A stretch of DNA of 64,000 bases, from the NCBI GenBank assembly GCA_020050685.1, contig JAGVKG010000064.1, positions 1 through 64,000 of the forward strand, read 5' to 3'. Under the pieces are notes generated by a model. That model made no database searches, had not been told where the DNA came from, and worked only from the letters and a program-made list of their open reading frames with translations. Source of the stretch: Candidatus Obscuribacterales bacterium (GTDB taxonomy: Bacteria; Cyanobacteriota; Vampirovibrionia; Obscuribacterales; Obscuribacteraceae). Of the stretch, positions 36,370 through 44,525 are shown in pieces (the first letter of the stretch is position 1; the number at the start of each line of letters is the position of its first letter). Position numbers and translations under genes: made by a program.

Positions 36370-36966
36370 TTAAATTTCTCTGCGGCCTTCGAGAGCGCGC
36401 GCCAGGGTCACGTCGTCGGCGTATTCCAAGTCGGAGCCAACTGGCAAACCAAAGGCAATGCGTGTCATTGTGATACCGACTGGCTTGAGCAAATGACTCA
36501 AATACAAAACAGTTGCATCACCTTCGATGGTTGGATTAATTGCCAAAATAATTTCGTGAACGTCTTCCTCGCCAATTCTGCCCAATAATTCTTTGACGGA
36601 AAGCTGCTCTGGACCGCGCCCTTCTAATGGTGAGATCAGTCCTGTAAGCACATGGTAAAGACCTTTGTATTCACCAGTGCGCTCAAGGGCAATCACGTCA
36701 CGCGTATCGGCAACAACGCAAATAAGTTTGCGATCGCGCTTTGCATTGGTGCAAATTTCACAAGGGTCCAGTTCGGACAAATTGAAACACTGGCTGCAGT
36801 GCCTGACCTTTTCTTTGGCTTCCAAAATGGTATCAGCAAAAATATTCACTTCCTCAGGCGAAAGCGAGAGCATGTGAAAAGCCATTCGCTGCGCCGACTT
36901 CGGACCAACGCCCGGAAACTTCTGGAACTGTTCAATCAATTTTGCTAACGGCCTTGTGAATTGCAC
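36370..36966 (-). CDS. recR: Recombination protein RecR
   Basis: This 198-residue protein loads RecA with RecO/RecF at gaps. It has an N-terminal HhH (LIEQFQKFPGVGPKSAQRMAFHML), the zinc finger CSQCFNLSELDPCEICTNAKRD, and a TOPRIM domain (LICVVADTRDVIALERTGEYKGLYHVL, ILAINPTIEGDATVLYL). Length matches the family exactly. The start codon is GTG. It lies downstream of ybaB on the same strand, the conserved ybaB-recR pairing, with an 86-base spacer holding a dispersed repeat. Confidence 0.96.
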   Translation of the reverse strand: MQFTRPLAKLIEQFQKFPGVGPKSAQRMAFHMLSLSPEEVNIFADTILEAKEKVRHCSQCFNLSELDPCEICTNAKRDRKLICVVADTRDVIALERTGEYKGLYHVLTGLISPLEGRGPEQLSVKELLGRIGEEDVHEIILAINPTIEGDATVLYLSHLLKPVGITMTRIAFGLPVGSDLEYADDVTLARALEGRREI

Positions 36967-36991
36967 TTTCTAATTCCCGGACAGAAAAACC

Positions 36992-37034
36992 AGAGAGACG
37001 AAGGAAAGCGATTGAGCTTTCCGCAGCCGAGCGC
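36992..37034. repeat. Dispersed intergenic repeat, diverged inverted copy 3
   Basis: Read on the minus strand, this shares the core GCTCGGCTGCGGAAAGCTCA and then TCGCT-TCCTTCG with the copies at 5486 and 7833. It lies in the ybaB-recR spacer, again between two co-directional genes. Confidence 0.7.
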
Positions 37035-37052
37035 TTAAAATTTGAAACCTAC

Positions 37053-37382
37053 TTAAAACAAGCCTGGTGGCAAGTTCATGCCCTTAGTGATTGAGCCGGT
37101 CTTCTCTTGCATCAAAGCTTGCGATTTCTGCGAAGCATCTTTGATTGCTGCCAGCACCAAATCTTCCAAAGTCTCTACATCTTGCGGGTCAACAGCCTGC
37201 GGATCTATTTTTACAGCGGTAAATTCGGAAAGCCCTGTGCAAGTGATTTTCACTGCACCACCACCGGCGGTTCCTTCGATAGCTGTCTTGCCCAGCTCTT
37301 GCTGCATGCTTGCCATGTCCTGCTGCATCTTTTGCATGGACTTTTGTGCATCCTTCAAAAGCTTACCGATATCTTGCTGCAT
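37053..37382 (-). CDS. ybaB: YbaB/EbfC nucleoid-associated protein
   Basis: A 109-residue DNA-binding protein: an N-terminal Met/Gln-rich helix (IGKLLKDAQKSMQKMQQDMASMQQELGK), a central strand GGAVKITCTGLSEFTAVKIDPQAV, and the C-terminal helix LEDLVLAAIKDASQKSQALMQEK. This is the classic tweezer-fold YbaB. AGAGGAG lies 6 bases before the ATG at 37382, which overrules the longer open frame to 37436. It is co-directional with recR. Confidence 0.93.
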   Translation of the reverse strand: MQQDIGKLLKDAQKSMQKMQQDMASMQQELGKTAIEGTAGGGAVKITCTGLSEFTAVKIDPQAVDPQDVETLEDLVLAAIKDASQKSQALMQEKTGSITKGMNLPPGLF

Positions 37383-37603
37383 GACGTACTCCTCTGGTTT
37401 ACAGGCTTTTGGAAATAAATTTGCACCAGATCGCAATCAATCTGGACGTGTTCTAAATTATCTCAGATTGTGCGCCCCACTGGTAAATATTCCTTAAGTA
37501 TATGAAGTAAATTGATTATAGACATGTGGTTTTGCTTTACTCTTGTCACAGAACCTAGTTCATGGAATCCCCCACTGGTGAGCTTTGAGCAAGGAGCCAC
37601 GAT

Positions 37604-37888
37604 ATGAGCGAAGAAACAGCGCAGGGCTATCAAACCAATTTTGCGCCACAAGACTATGCGGCAGCCGCCACAAATGAGAGTTCATCTCAAGAGCAAGGCG
37701 AGCCACAGCCTAAGAGTGCTCCAAAGGATGTAAATATGGACAGTGATTTTTGTGATGAAGGCCAAGAAAGTCGCGCCAAGATTTGGGAAGTAGCGGTCGC
37801 TGCCTTCAAACGGTTCGTTCTCTTTATTTCTTTCGGTCCGGGAGTTGTTGGATTTCTATGCTTACTTGGAAAGATATTGAAGCGCTAA
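37604..37888 (+). CDS. Small protein with C-terminal membrane segment
   Basis: A 94-residue protein with AAGGAG before its ATG. The N-terminal 60 residues are polar and acidic (Gln, Glu, Ser), and the last 30 form a membrane segment (FKRFVLFISFGPGVVGFLCLLGKIL) ending in Lys-Arg. No family recognised. It runs directly into the acyltransferase pair that follows, with overlap or 14-base spacing depending on the next start, so it is likely the first gene of a three-gene operon. Confidence 0.65.
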   Translation: MSEETAQGYQTNFAPQDYAAAATNESSSQEQGEPQPKSAPKDVNMDSDFCDEGQESRAKIWEVAVAAFKRFVLFISFGPGVVGFLCLLGKILKR

Positions 37889-38802
37889 GAAATCAGGATC
37901 CAATGGAGAACCTGGCCCGCCGCAATCCTAGTTATTACGCTAGATATGCCGGGCAGGAAGACGAATTTGGCTTCAGTTTGGAAACATATGCCAAGTGGTT
38001 GCCGGTCTTCAGTTTTCTTTACGAAGACTATTTCAAAGTGAAAGTGCACGGGATAGAAAATATCCCGGGGCAAGGTCGTGGTCTCCTGATTGGTAACCAC
38101 TCGGGACTTCTGCCGCTCGATGGCGGGATGATCACAATGGCGATGTGCCATCTGCATCCTGAACCGCGTCGCGTTCGTTACCTTGTGACCGACTGGTTTT
38201 TCTCACTGCCATTTGTGCGCGATTGGATGATGGAAACCGGCCAAGTGCGTGCCACGTTGGAAAATGCCCAAAAACTTTTGGCTAAGGGTGAACTGGTTGG
38301 CATTTATCCGGAAGGATTGCGCGGCGTTGGTAAAACATTCCGCGAGCGCTATCGCTTGATCGACTTCCATCCGGGATTTGTGCAATTGGCCATTGCCACT
38401 CAAAGTCCAATTATTCCTGTGGCAACAATTGGTGGCGACGAAATTTATCCGAACTTCATCAATGTCAAGCAGTTGTCGCAAGCTTTCAAAATGCCGTTTT
38501 TCCCAATTACGCCATTTTTCCCCTGGCTGCCGTTCCCAATTAACGTTATGCCACTGCCGGTTAAGTGGTTCATTGACATTGATAAGCCAATTGATCTTGG
38601 TTATCCTGCCGAAAAGGCATCCGATCGTCAACTGGTTTTGCGCATTGCGCGCGAAATTCAATACGATATTCAGAGCAAACTGAATGCACTTTTGCGCGAA
38701 CGCAAATCGCTCTTTACGGAAGTCGATGGGGATGAGCCGCAAGCTACGCCGGAAGAAACCAAGGAAAAACTGGAAGCCTTGATTCACGAGGTGCGCAATT
38801 GA
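37858..38802 (+). CDS. Lysophospholipid acyltransferase family protein (active type)
   Basis: A 314-residue PlsC-like enzyme that would transfer an acyl chain to a lysolipid at the inner membrane. Motif I reads LIGNHSGLLPLDGGM (His and Asp separated by six residues, a spacing I recall from a subgroup of this family). Motif III is IYPEGLRGVGKTFRERYRL, and ITPFFPWLPFPINVMPLPVKW lies near residue 215. The start is uncertain: the ATG at 37858 overlaps the upstream gene by 31 bases, while the ATG at 37903 has AGGA before it. Its stop overlaps the TTG start of the next gene. The substrate is unknown. Confidence 0.85.
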   Translation: MLTWKDIEALRNQDPMENLARRNPSYYARYAGQEDEFGFSLETYAKWLPVFSFLYEDYFKVKVHGIENIPGQGRGLLIGNHSGLLPLDGGMITMAMCHLHPEPRRVRYLVTDWFFSLPFVRDWMMETGQVRATLENAQKLLAKGELVGIYPEGLRGVGKTFRERYRLIDFHPGFVQLAIATQSPIIPVATIGGDEIYPNFINVKQLSQAFKMPFFPITPFFPWLPFPINVMPLPVKWFIDIDKPIDLGYPAEKASDRQLVLRIAREIQYDIQSKLNALLRERKSLFTEVDGDEPQATPEETKEKLEALIHEVRN

Positions 38803-39626
38803 CCACGATGAATTCTTTTAACCACACTTACCAGGAATATGTTGAGTCTGCGGATTTGCAGGACAATCCTTTTGGTTATGACTTGGATGTTGTGGAAAAG
38901 TTGGAGCCATACTTGTGCTTTCTTTTCCGTTATTGGTGGCGAGTTGATATCACCGGTTTGCAATATTTGCCGGATAGTGGACCGGCATTGATTGTTGGGA
39001 ATTCTGGATCGCTTGCGCCGTGGCCTGGCATGATGTTGCTTTATGCCTTGATGGCGCGCAAGGGTGGTTCGCGGCAAGTGAGCATTCTTGCCGATATGGA
39101 TTGGGTGCAAAGTCAAAAGTTGTATCGAGTTCTCACGGCACTTGGTTTTGTACAGTGGTCGCCGGAAAATGCTAAGAGACTTTTTGAAGCCGGACATATC
39201 GTTGCCACGTTTCCTGAAGGAATGGCAGGATTGGCTAAGCCATTTTCTGAGCGATATCGTCTGCGCGAATTTGATTGGACACGCTTCTTGCCGGCGGTGG
39301 AAGAAAATGTGCCAATTTACCCGATGTCAACAATCGGTTGTGATGAAGCGCTGCCTGTCTTGGGCAACATCGATTGGCTTGCAGATTTTCTCGATATGCC
39401 GGCTTTTCCGATTACACCATTTTTCCCTTGGTTGCCTTTCCCGGCCAGTTTGATGTCACTGCCTGTGCGCTGGCATATGCGCATTCTCAAACGTCGTCAG
39501 TTCACTGTCAAAGCCAGTCATGCGGATATCATCGCCATGACCAGACAGCAAGCAAAGTTTACTGAAGGCGAAATTCAGGCCGAACTTAATCGCTTGCTCC
39601 GCCAACGAATAATCAAGGCGAAATAG
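38799..39626 (+). CDS. Acyltransferase paralogue lacking the catalytic His/Asp motif
   Basis: A 275-residue paralogue of the preceding gene, with shared blocks PxxGMAGLAKPFSERYRL (motif III, Glu kept) and AFPITPFFPWLPFPASLMSLPVRW. Motif I, however, reads VGNSGSLAPWPGMM: the His is absent and the Asp position is Pro. The His-Asp pair is the catalytic base system of PlsC enzymes, so this copy is predicted inactive or altered. It starts with TTG, with GAGG 7 bases upstream, and the TGA of the first paralogue overlaps it, so the two are translated together. A role as a non-catalytic partner is inference. Confidence 0.82.
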   Translation: MTTMNSFNHTYQEYVESADLQDNPFGYDLDVVEKLEPYLCFLFRYWWRVDITGLQYLPDSGPALIVGNSGSLAPWPGMMLLYALMARKGGSRQVSILADMDWVQSQKLYRVLTALGFVQWSPENAKRLFEAGHIVATFPEGMAGLAKPFSERYRLREFDWTRFLPAVEENVPIYPMSTIGCDEALPVLGNIDWLADFLDMPAFPITPFFPWLPFPASLMSLPVRWHMRILKRRQFTVKASHADIIAMTRQQAKFTEGEIQAELNRLLRQRIIKAK

Positions 39627-39647
39627 AACAACAACGGCCAAATAAGC

Positions 39648-39749
39648 TGTCATCCTGAGGAGGAGCAGCGCGATGACGAAGGACCTCTCAAGTCCCAAGG
39701 TGCGTTTGCGTTGAATCATGAGGGATCCTTCGCTTTGCTCAGGATGACA
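39648..39749. repeat. Long imperfect inverted repeat (TGTCATCCTGAGG type)
   Basis: About 102 bases begin TGTCATCCTGAGG and end CTCAGGATGACA, with GACGAAGGA/TCCTTCGCTTTGCTC arms inside, forming a long hairpin. This ATCCTGAG...CTCAGGAT style of intergenic repeat is one I know from many unrelated bacteria. It lies downstream of the acyltransferase pair. Confidence 0.8.
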
Positions 39750-39932
39750 ATTTCCGTGGCTTCCCGCAGTGCCAATCACACCGGGTACGATTTCGTATAC
39801 TTGCTGCAGATCTGTTCGATATACGCAAGACATGTGATTTTCTTGCAAATTAAATTTCATCTGTTATTAATATATTCAGCTTAGTTTTTTTATACGATTA
39901 CAGCTGTATTTACTAACTCGTTGGCGAGCCAG
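39750..39932. other. Leader region of the efflux operon
   Basis: An AT-rich region before tolC. TTGCAA at about 39843 followed 16-17 bases later by TATTAA/ATTAAT could be a promoter, but the match is modest. No regulator gene or clear operator was seen. Confidence 0.35.
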
Positions 39933-41402
39933 ATGCGGCTTGAAAAAAATTTGCTCAGCATTTTATTGGCGACAGTGATGTTGCTTACGAATGTTTGTTC
40001 GGCATTTGCAGCCGAGCGCGGCTTTTTATTGCCTGAGATCAAATACCAACCGCAGCCCACGCAGCAAACATTCACAATCGGCGAGGCTGTCGATCTGGCT
40101 ATCCGCAATTTCCCGACAATTGCCAATGCGCGTTTTCGTTTGTACGCAGCACGGGCTGGAGTAACTTTAGCTAAGACAGCTTATTTGCCAAACATGAACT
40201 TGGTGGCACAAGAGTATCTCAGCACGCATAACGTGGTAACGGGTACTGTGCTTTCGCAAGCCAGCACTTTGGACGCTATTCCGATTCAATCGGGCGCACC
40301 ATCAACGAGTACAAGTTTTTCACCAATTTGGGGAAGCAACCAAGCTGCTAACTTCAACTGGTTGCTTTATGACTTTGGCTTGCGTGGTGCCAATGTGCAG
40401 TTAGCGCGTGCTGATACCAAACTGGCTGCTAACAACGTCAGGTTGACTGAGCTGGATGTTGCTTTTGCCTGTGCTGATGCTTTCTTGACTACGGTGGCTG
40501 CGCAACAAACAGTGGTGGCACAAGAATCAGTGCTTGATCGCATGCGGGCAGCACAGGTGCAAGTCAACACTTTGGTTAACGAAGGACTGCGTCCGGGCGT
40601 GGATGCATCGCGCGCGGATTTTGATGTTGCGGATGCTCGCATTGGCGTGATTCAAGCCGAGCGCAATACTGAACTTGCCAAAGTCGATTTGGCTGAACGC
40701 ATGGGTATTGCCGGCAGCCATGTGGAGGTAATTGCCGGACCACTCATCCGTAGGCCTGTTGGAAGAGTGAAAGTCGGCCAAACAAATTTTGAAACGCATC
40801 CTTTGACCCAAGTAAATCAAGCCGCAGTACGCACCTGGGCAGCGAAGGTGCACGTTCTGGATAGAACTTGGTATCCGCACTTGTGGTGGAACTCGGCCAT
40901 GCTTGGGCGTGGATCAAGTATTGGTGGCGAAGTGCCGCCGGTAGCCGGTGGATTTTTGCCGCAGGTGGCAAACTGGGTTGCTGGTATGCAAGTTTCATTT
41001 CCCGTCATGGATATTTTTGCCATTAAGGCAGAGCGCAAGGCGGCATTAGCAAATGAATATGCGGAACGGGCAAATTTGGATCTGGCAATTCAGATACTGG
41101 AACAAAAAGATGCGCGGGCGCGCGTACTTTTGACGGAAGCCAGAAAAATTGCCGATGAGACACCAAGGCTTGTGCAAGCCGCACGCGAAAATGAAATCAA
41201 AATTTTAGAACGTTATAAAGCTGGGCTAACCAACATGGTGGCAGTTGCCGATGCAGAAAGACTGCTTGCTAAAGCAGAAGTGGAAGACGAGCTGGCTCAA
41301 ATCGAAGTCTGGCGATCTATTTTGGCGCTTGGTTATGTGCAAGGTGATTTGAAGCCGTTTCTCACTTTAGTAGCCTACGCAGAGGGAGCCCAGCGCCAAT
41401 GA
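39933..41402 (+). CDS. TolC-family outer membrane efflux protein
   Basis: A 489-residue outer-membrane channel of a tripartite pump. Signal peptide: LLSILLATVMLLTNVCSAFAA. Two OEP repeats follow: the first with TIGEAVDLAIRNFPTIANARFRLYAARAGVTLAKTAYLPN, the second around GVDASRADFDVADARIGVIQAERNTELAKVDLAERMGI and the long helix near residues 370-460. The frame is open to a TTG at 39921, but the ATG at 39933 gives the better signal peptide. Its stop codon overlaps the RND start in an ATGA. Confidence 0.92.
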   Translation: MRLEKNLLSILLATVMLLTNVCSAFAAERGFLLPEIKYQPQPTQQTFTIGEAVDLAIRNFPTIANARFRLYAARAGVTLAKTAYLPNMNLVAQEYLSTHNVVTGTVLSQASTLDAIPIQSGAPSTSTSFSPIWGSNQAANFNWLLYDFGLRGANVQLARADTKLAANNVRLTELDVAFACADAFLTTVAAQQTVVAQESVLDRMRAAQVQVNTLVNEGLRPGVDASRADFDVADARIGVIQAERNTELAKVDLAERMGIAGSHVEVIAGPLIRRPVGRVKVGQTNFETHPLTQVNQAAVRTWAAKVHVLDRTWYPHLWWNSAMLGRGSSIGGEVPPVAGGFLPQVANWVAGMQVSFPVMDIFAIKAERKAALANEYAERANLDLAIQILEQKDARARVLLTEARKIADETPRLVQAARENEIKILERYKAGLTNMVAVADAERLLAKAEVEDELAQIEVWRSILALGYVQGDLKPFLTLVAYAEGAQRQ

Positions 41403-44400
41403 ACTTTGTCGGCGTCGCACTAAGAAGACCAATCACTGTACTTATGTCAGTGATCAGCGTCATATTGATTGCTGTTTTGGCCTTGACCAGTATGAAGCAG
41501 GATATCTTCCCGAACATGAACATACCTTGCATTTATGTTGTGCAGGGTTATGGTGGCATGGCGCCGGATCAGATGGAAGGTTATCTCGTTTCTACATACG
41601 AGCTTTACTTCTTGTATGTGCCTGGCATCGAGCATATGGAATCTAAATCGATTCAAAATGTCTCGGTAATGAAAATCTATTTCCAGCCAGATACCGATAT
41701 GTCTTCGGCCATGTCGGCTCTGGTGGCAATGTGCAATCGCGCCACAAGTGTTATGCCTAAGGGCACACTCAATCCCTTCATCATGCGTTTCGATCCCGGT
41801 AGCTTGCCGGTTGGACAATTGGTGCTGTCGTCGGAAACTAAGTCGGTCAAAGAATTAGAAGACCTTGCCTATGTTCGCGTTCGACCGCAACTGGGAACAT
41901 TGCCAGGGGCAGAGGCACCACCACCATTTGGTGGCAACATCCGCACAATTGTAATTAACGCCAATGCAGATAAGCTTCGCCAATACAATATTTCCGGTGA
42001 CGAAATTGTCAATGCGGTTGCGGAAGCCAACTTTATTTGTCCTGCCGGTAATGTGCGCACTGATAAGTTGTTGCGTATTGCGCCGGTTAATACCGACTTG
42101 CCAGACATTCACGATCTTGATTATTACCCAATTCGTTCCGGTCCGGGCCCGCAGATTTTCATTCGTGATATTGGCACTGTGGAAGACTCGGAAGATATTT
42201 TGGCCGGCTATGCGCTTTTCCAAGGCAGGCGAACTGTTTACTTGCCAGTGGTGAAAAGATCAGATGCTTCAACAATGTCTGTTGTGCAAGCCGTGCACGA
42301 TGCCCTGCCGGAGATGCAAGCTGTCTTGCCGCCAGACGTGAAGATTAGTTATGAATTTGACCAATCCAAATATGTGCGCGATGCAATTAACGACGTCTTG
42401 TTCGAAGGACTGATGGGCACGGTCTTACCGGGATTGATGATTCTCTTGTTTTTGCGTGACTTGAGAGCAACATCAATTGTTGTGACAACAATTCCTTGTT
42501 CGTTGCTGACTGCCTCTGTTTTGCTTTGGGCAAGTGGACAATCAATCAATATTCAGACCTTAGGTGGACTAGCTCTGGCAATTGGTATTTTGGTTGACGA
42601 GGCGACAGTCGTAATTGAAAACGTGCACACGCATATGAGTCGTGGTGAACCAATCAGTCGAGCGGTTTACGAAGCAGCACGAGAAACAATGGTGCCAAGA
42701 TTGCTCGCCATGCTTGCGGTTATCACTGTCTTTGTGCCGTCGTTTTTCATGACCGGCATAACCAAGAGTTTGTTCGTGCCACTTTCGCTTGCTGTCGGCT
42801 TTACCATGTTCGCCTCATTTTTGATGTCAAACACGCTTGTGCCTGTGATGGCGGTTTGGTTGCTCAAGCCTGAAAAGCAGGAGGAAAAAGAAGGGTTCAT
42901 AGATCACTTGCGTGAACGTCTCGGCAAAACAGTGAGCTTCCTTTTGGAGCGACGCAAGCTTGTCATTACTTGTTACCTTGGTGGCACCATGGTGGCAGTT
43001 GCAGTTTTGTATAGCATGATTGGGCAAGAAATGTTCCCAGACCCACATTCAAGTGAGTTCCGTATTCGTATATCAGCACCAACCGGCACGCGCGTGGAAG
43101 TGTTGGAAGACGTCGTACATAAGACTACTGCCATTGTTAAGAAGGACGCTGGTCCCGGTAATTTTGATAAGACGCTCGGTTATGCCGGACAGCAACCACC
43201 AATGTTCCCGATTAACTCCGCCTATCTTTGGACGTCCGGCCCGCATCAAGCAGTTATCGATTACCGCTTGAAAGAAAGCTCTGGTATTGATGTGGTGCAA
43301 TTCAAAGAGATATTGCGTGCCGATTTGCATAAGGCAATGCCTAATGTGGAATTTTCTTTTGAGCCGGGTGATTTGGTCAGCCAAATCATGAACCTGGGAT
43401 CACCAACACCGATTTCGGTGATGGTGCGTGGACACAGTTTGCTTGCCGACAGATTGTTTGCCGAAAAGGTGAGAAGAGAAATTGCCAAGATCCCTTATCT
43501 TCGCGATCTGCAATGGGGTCAGCCGCAAGAATATCCTACTTGCGATATTAAGATCGATAGAGAATTAGCCGGGCAGCTTGGTATCACGCCATTGCAAATT
43601 GGTCGTTCGCTTTTGCCCGCCTTTTTCTCCAGCCGTTTCATGCAACTTTCTTTCTGGAAGGACGCCGAAAGCGGCATGTCGTATCAGGTGCAGGTACAAG
43701 TACCGCAAGATCAAATTAAATCAAAAGACGATATCGAGCAATTCCCGGCGATGAAAAATCCGAACCAGCAGCATCCTTTGATTGGCGACATTGCTGATGT
43801 GGAATACGGCACGACCATCGGTGAATACGATCGTTACAACATGATGCGCATGGTCTCGCTGACAGCAAACATTCACGGAAAAGATTTGGGCAATGTTGGT
43901 AAAGAAGTGGAAGCCGCGGTTAAGCGTGCTGGTACTCCGCCTACTGGTGTCTTTGTTGATGTGAAGGGACAAGTGCCCTTGCTTACAGATACGTTCACAC
44001 ATTTGTTCATTGGATTGGCACTGGCCGTTGTGGCGATCTTCTTGATGCTGTCGGCCTACTTCCAAGCACCACGCATGGTGATGGTTGTGCTTTCAACCGT
44101 GCCGGCAATTTTGACTGGCGTTTTGGGAATGTTATTTATCACCGGCACAACTTTGAATGTGCAGTCTTTCATGGGCGCGATCATGGTTATTGGTGTCGGT
44201 GTGTCCAACGCAATTTTGCTGGTTGTCTTTGCCGAAAAATCCAGGCGTGATGGCATGCCGGTGGAAAAGGCAGCAGTGGTGGCAGCCGAATCTAGAATGC
44301 GGCCAATTCTGATGACTTCAATTGCTATGATTGCCGGCATGGTGCCGATGGCAATTAGCCAAGGCGTAAGCGCACCATTGGGCAGAGCCGTGATTGGTGG

Positions 44401-44515
44401 CTTGGCATTTTCCACTGCCACTGTTTTGACCATTTTGCCAATTGTATTTGTGATAATTCAGTCTGGTGCTGCCTTGGCTTCGCCATCGTTGCATCCGGAA
44501 GATCGGGGAGAGTAG
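41399..44515 (+). CDS. RND-family efflux permease
   Basis: A 1038-residue inner-membrane proton-driven transporter of normal RND length, with the N-terminal VGVALRRPITVLMSVISVILIAV and two large periplasmic loops. TM4 reads LAIGILVDEATVVIENVHTHMSRGEP: the first acidic residue of the AcrB-type DD pair is kept and the second is Glu. TM10 has VIGVGVSNAILLVVFAEKSRR, with Ser where AcrB has the relay Lys. It is translated from ATGA coupling with tolC and followed by the adaptor. The export substrate cannot be read; the family covers drugs, lipids and metals. Confidence 0.94.
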   Translation: MNFVGVALRRPITVLMSVISVILIAVLALTSMKQDIFPNMNIPCIYVVQGYGGMAPDQMEGYLVSTYELYFLYVPGIEHMESKSIQNVSVMKIYFQPDTDMSSAMSALVAMCNRATSVMPKGTLNPFIMRFDPGSLPVGQLVLSSETKSVKELEDLAYVRVRPQLGTLPGAEAPPPFGGNIRTIVINANADKLRQYNISGDEIVNAVAEANFICPAGNVRTDKLLRIAPVNTDLPDIHDLDYYPIRSGPGPQIFIRDIGTVEDSEDILAGYALFQGRRTVYLPVVKRSDASTMSVVQAVHDALPEMQAVLPPDVKISYEFDQSKYVRDAINDVLFEGLMGTVLPGLMILLFLRDLRATSIVVTTIPCSLLTASVLLWASGQSINIQTLGGLALAIGILVDEATVVIENVHTHMSRGEPISRAVYEAARETMVPRLLAMLAVITVFVPSFFMTGITKSLFVPLSLAVGFTMFASFLMSNTLVPVMAVWLLKPEKQEEKEGFIDHLRERLGKTVSFLLERRKLVITCYLGGTMVAVAVLYSMIGQEMFPDPHSSEFRIRISAPTGTRVEVLEDVVHKTTAIVKKDAGPGNFDKTLGYAGQQPPMFPINSAYLWTSGPHQAVIDYRLKESSGIDVVQFKEILRADLHKAMPNVEFSFEPGDLVSQIMNLGSPTPISVMVRGHSLLADRLFAEKVRREIAKIPYLRDLQWGQPQEYPTCDIKIDRELAGQLGITPLQIGRSLLPAFFSSRFMQLSFWKDAESGMSYQVQVQVPQDQIKSKDDIEQFPAMKNPNQQHPLIGDIADVEYGTTIGEYDRYNMMRMVSLTANIHGKDLGNVGKEVEAAVKRAGTPPTGVFVDVKGQVPLLTDTFTHLFIGLALAVVAIFLMLSAYFQAPRMVMVVLSTVPAILTGVLGMLFITGTTLNVQSFMGAIMVIGVGVSNAILLVVFAEKSRRDGMPVEKAAVVAAESRMRPILMTSIAMIAGMVPMAISQGVSAPLGRAVIGGLAFSTATVLTILPIVFVIIQSGAALASPSLHPEDRGE

Positions 44516-44525
44516 GGAGATAATT

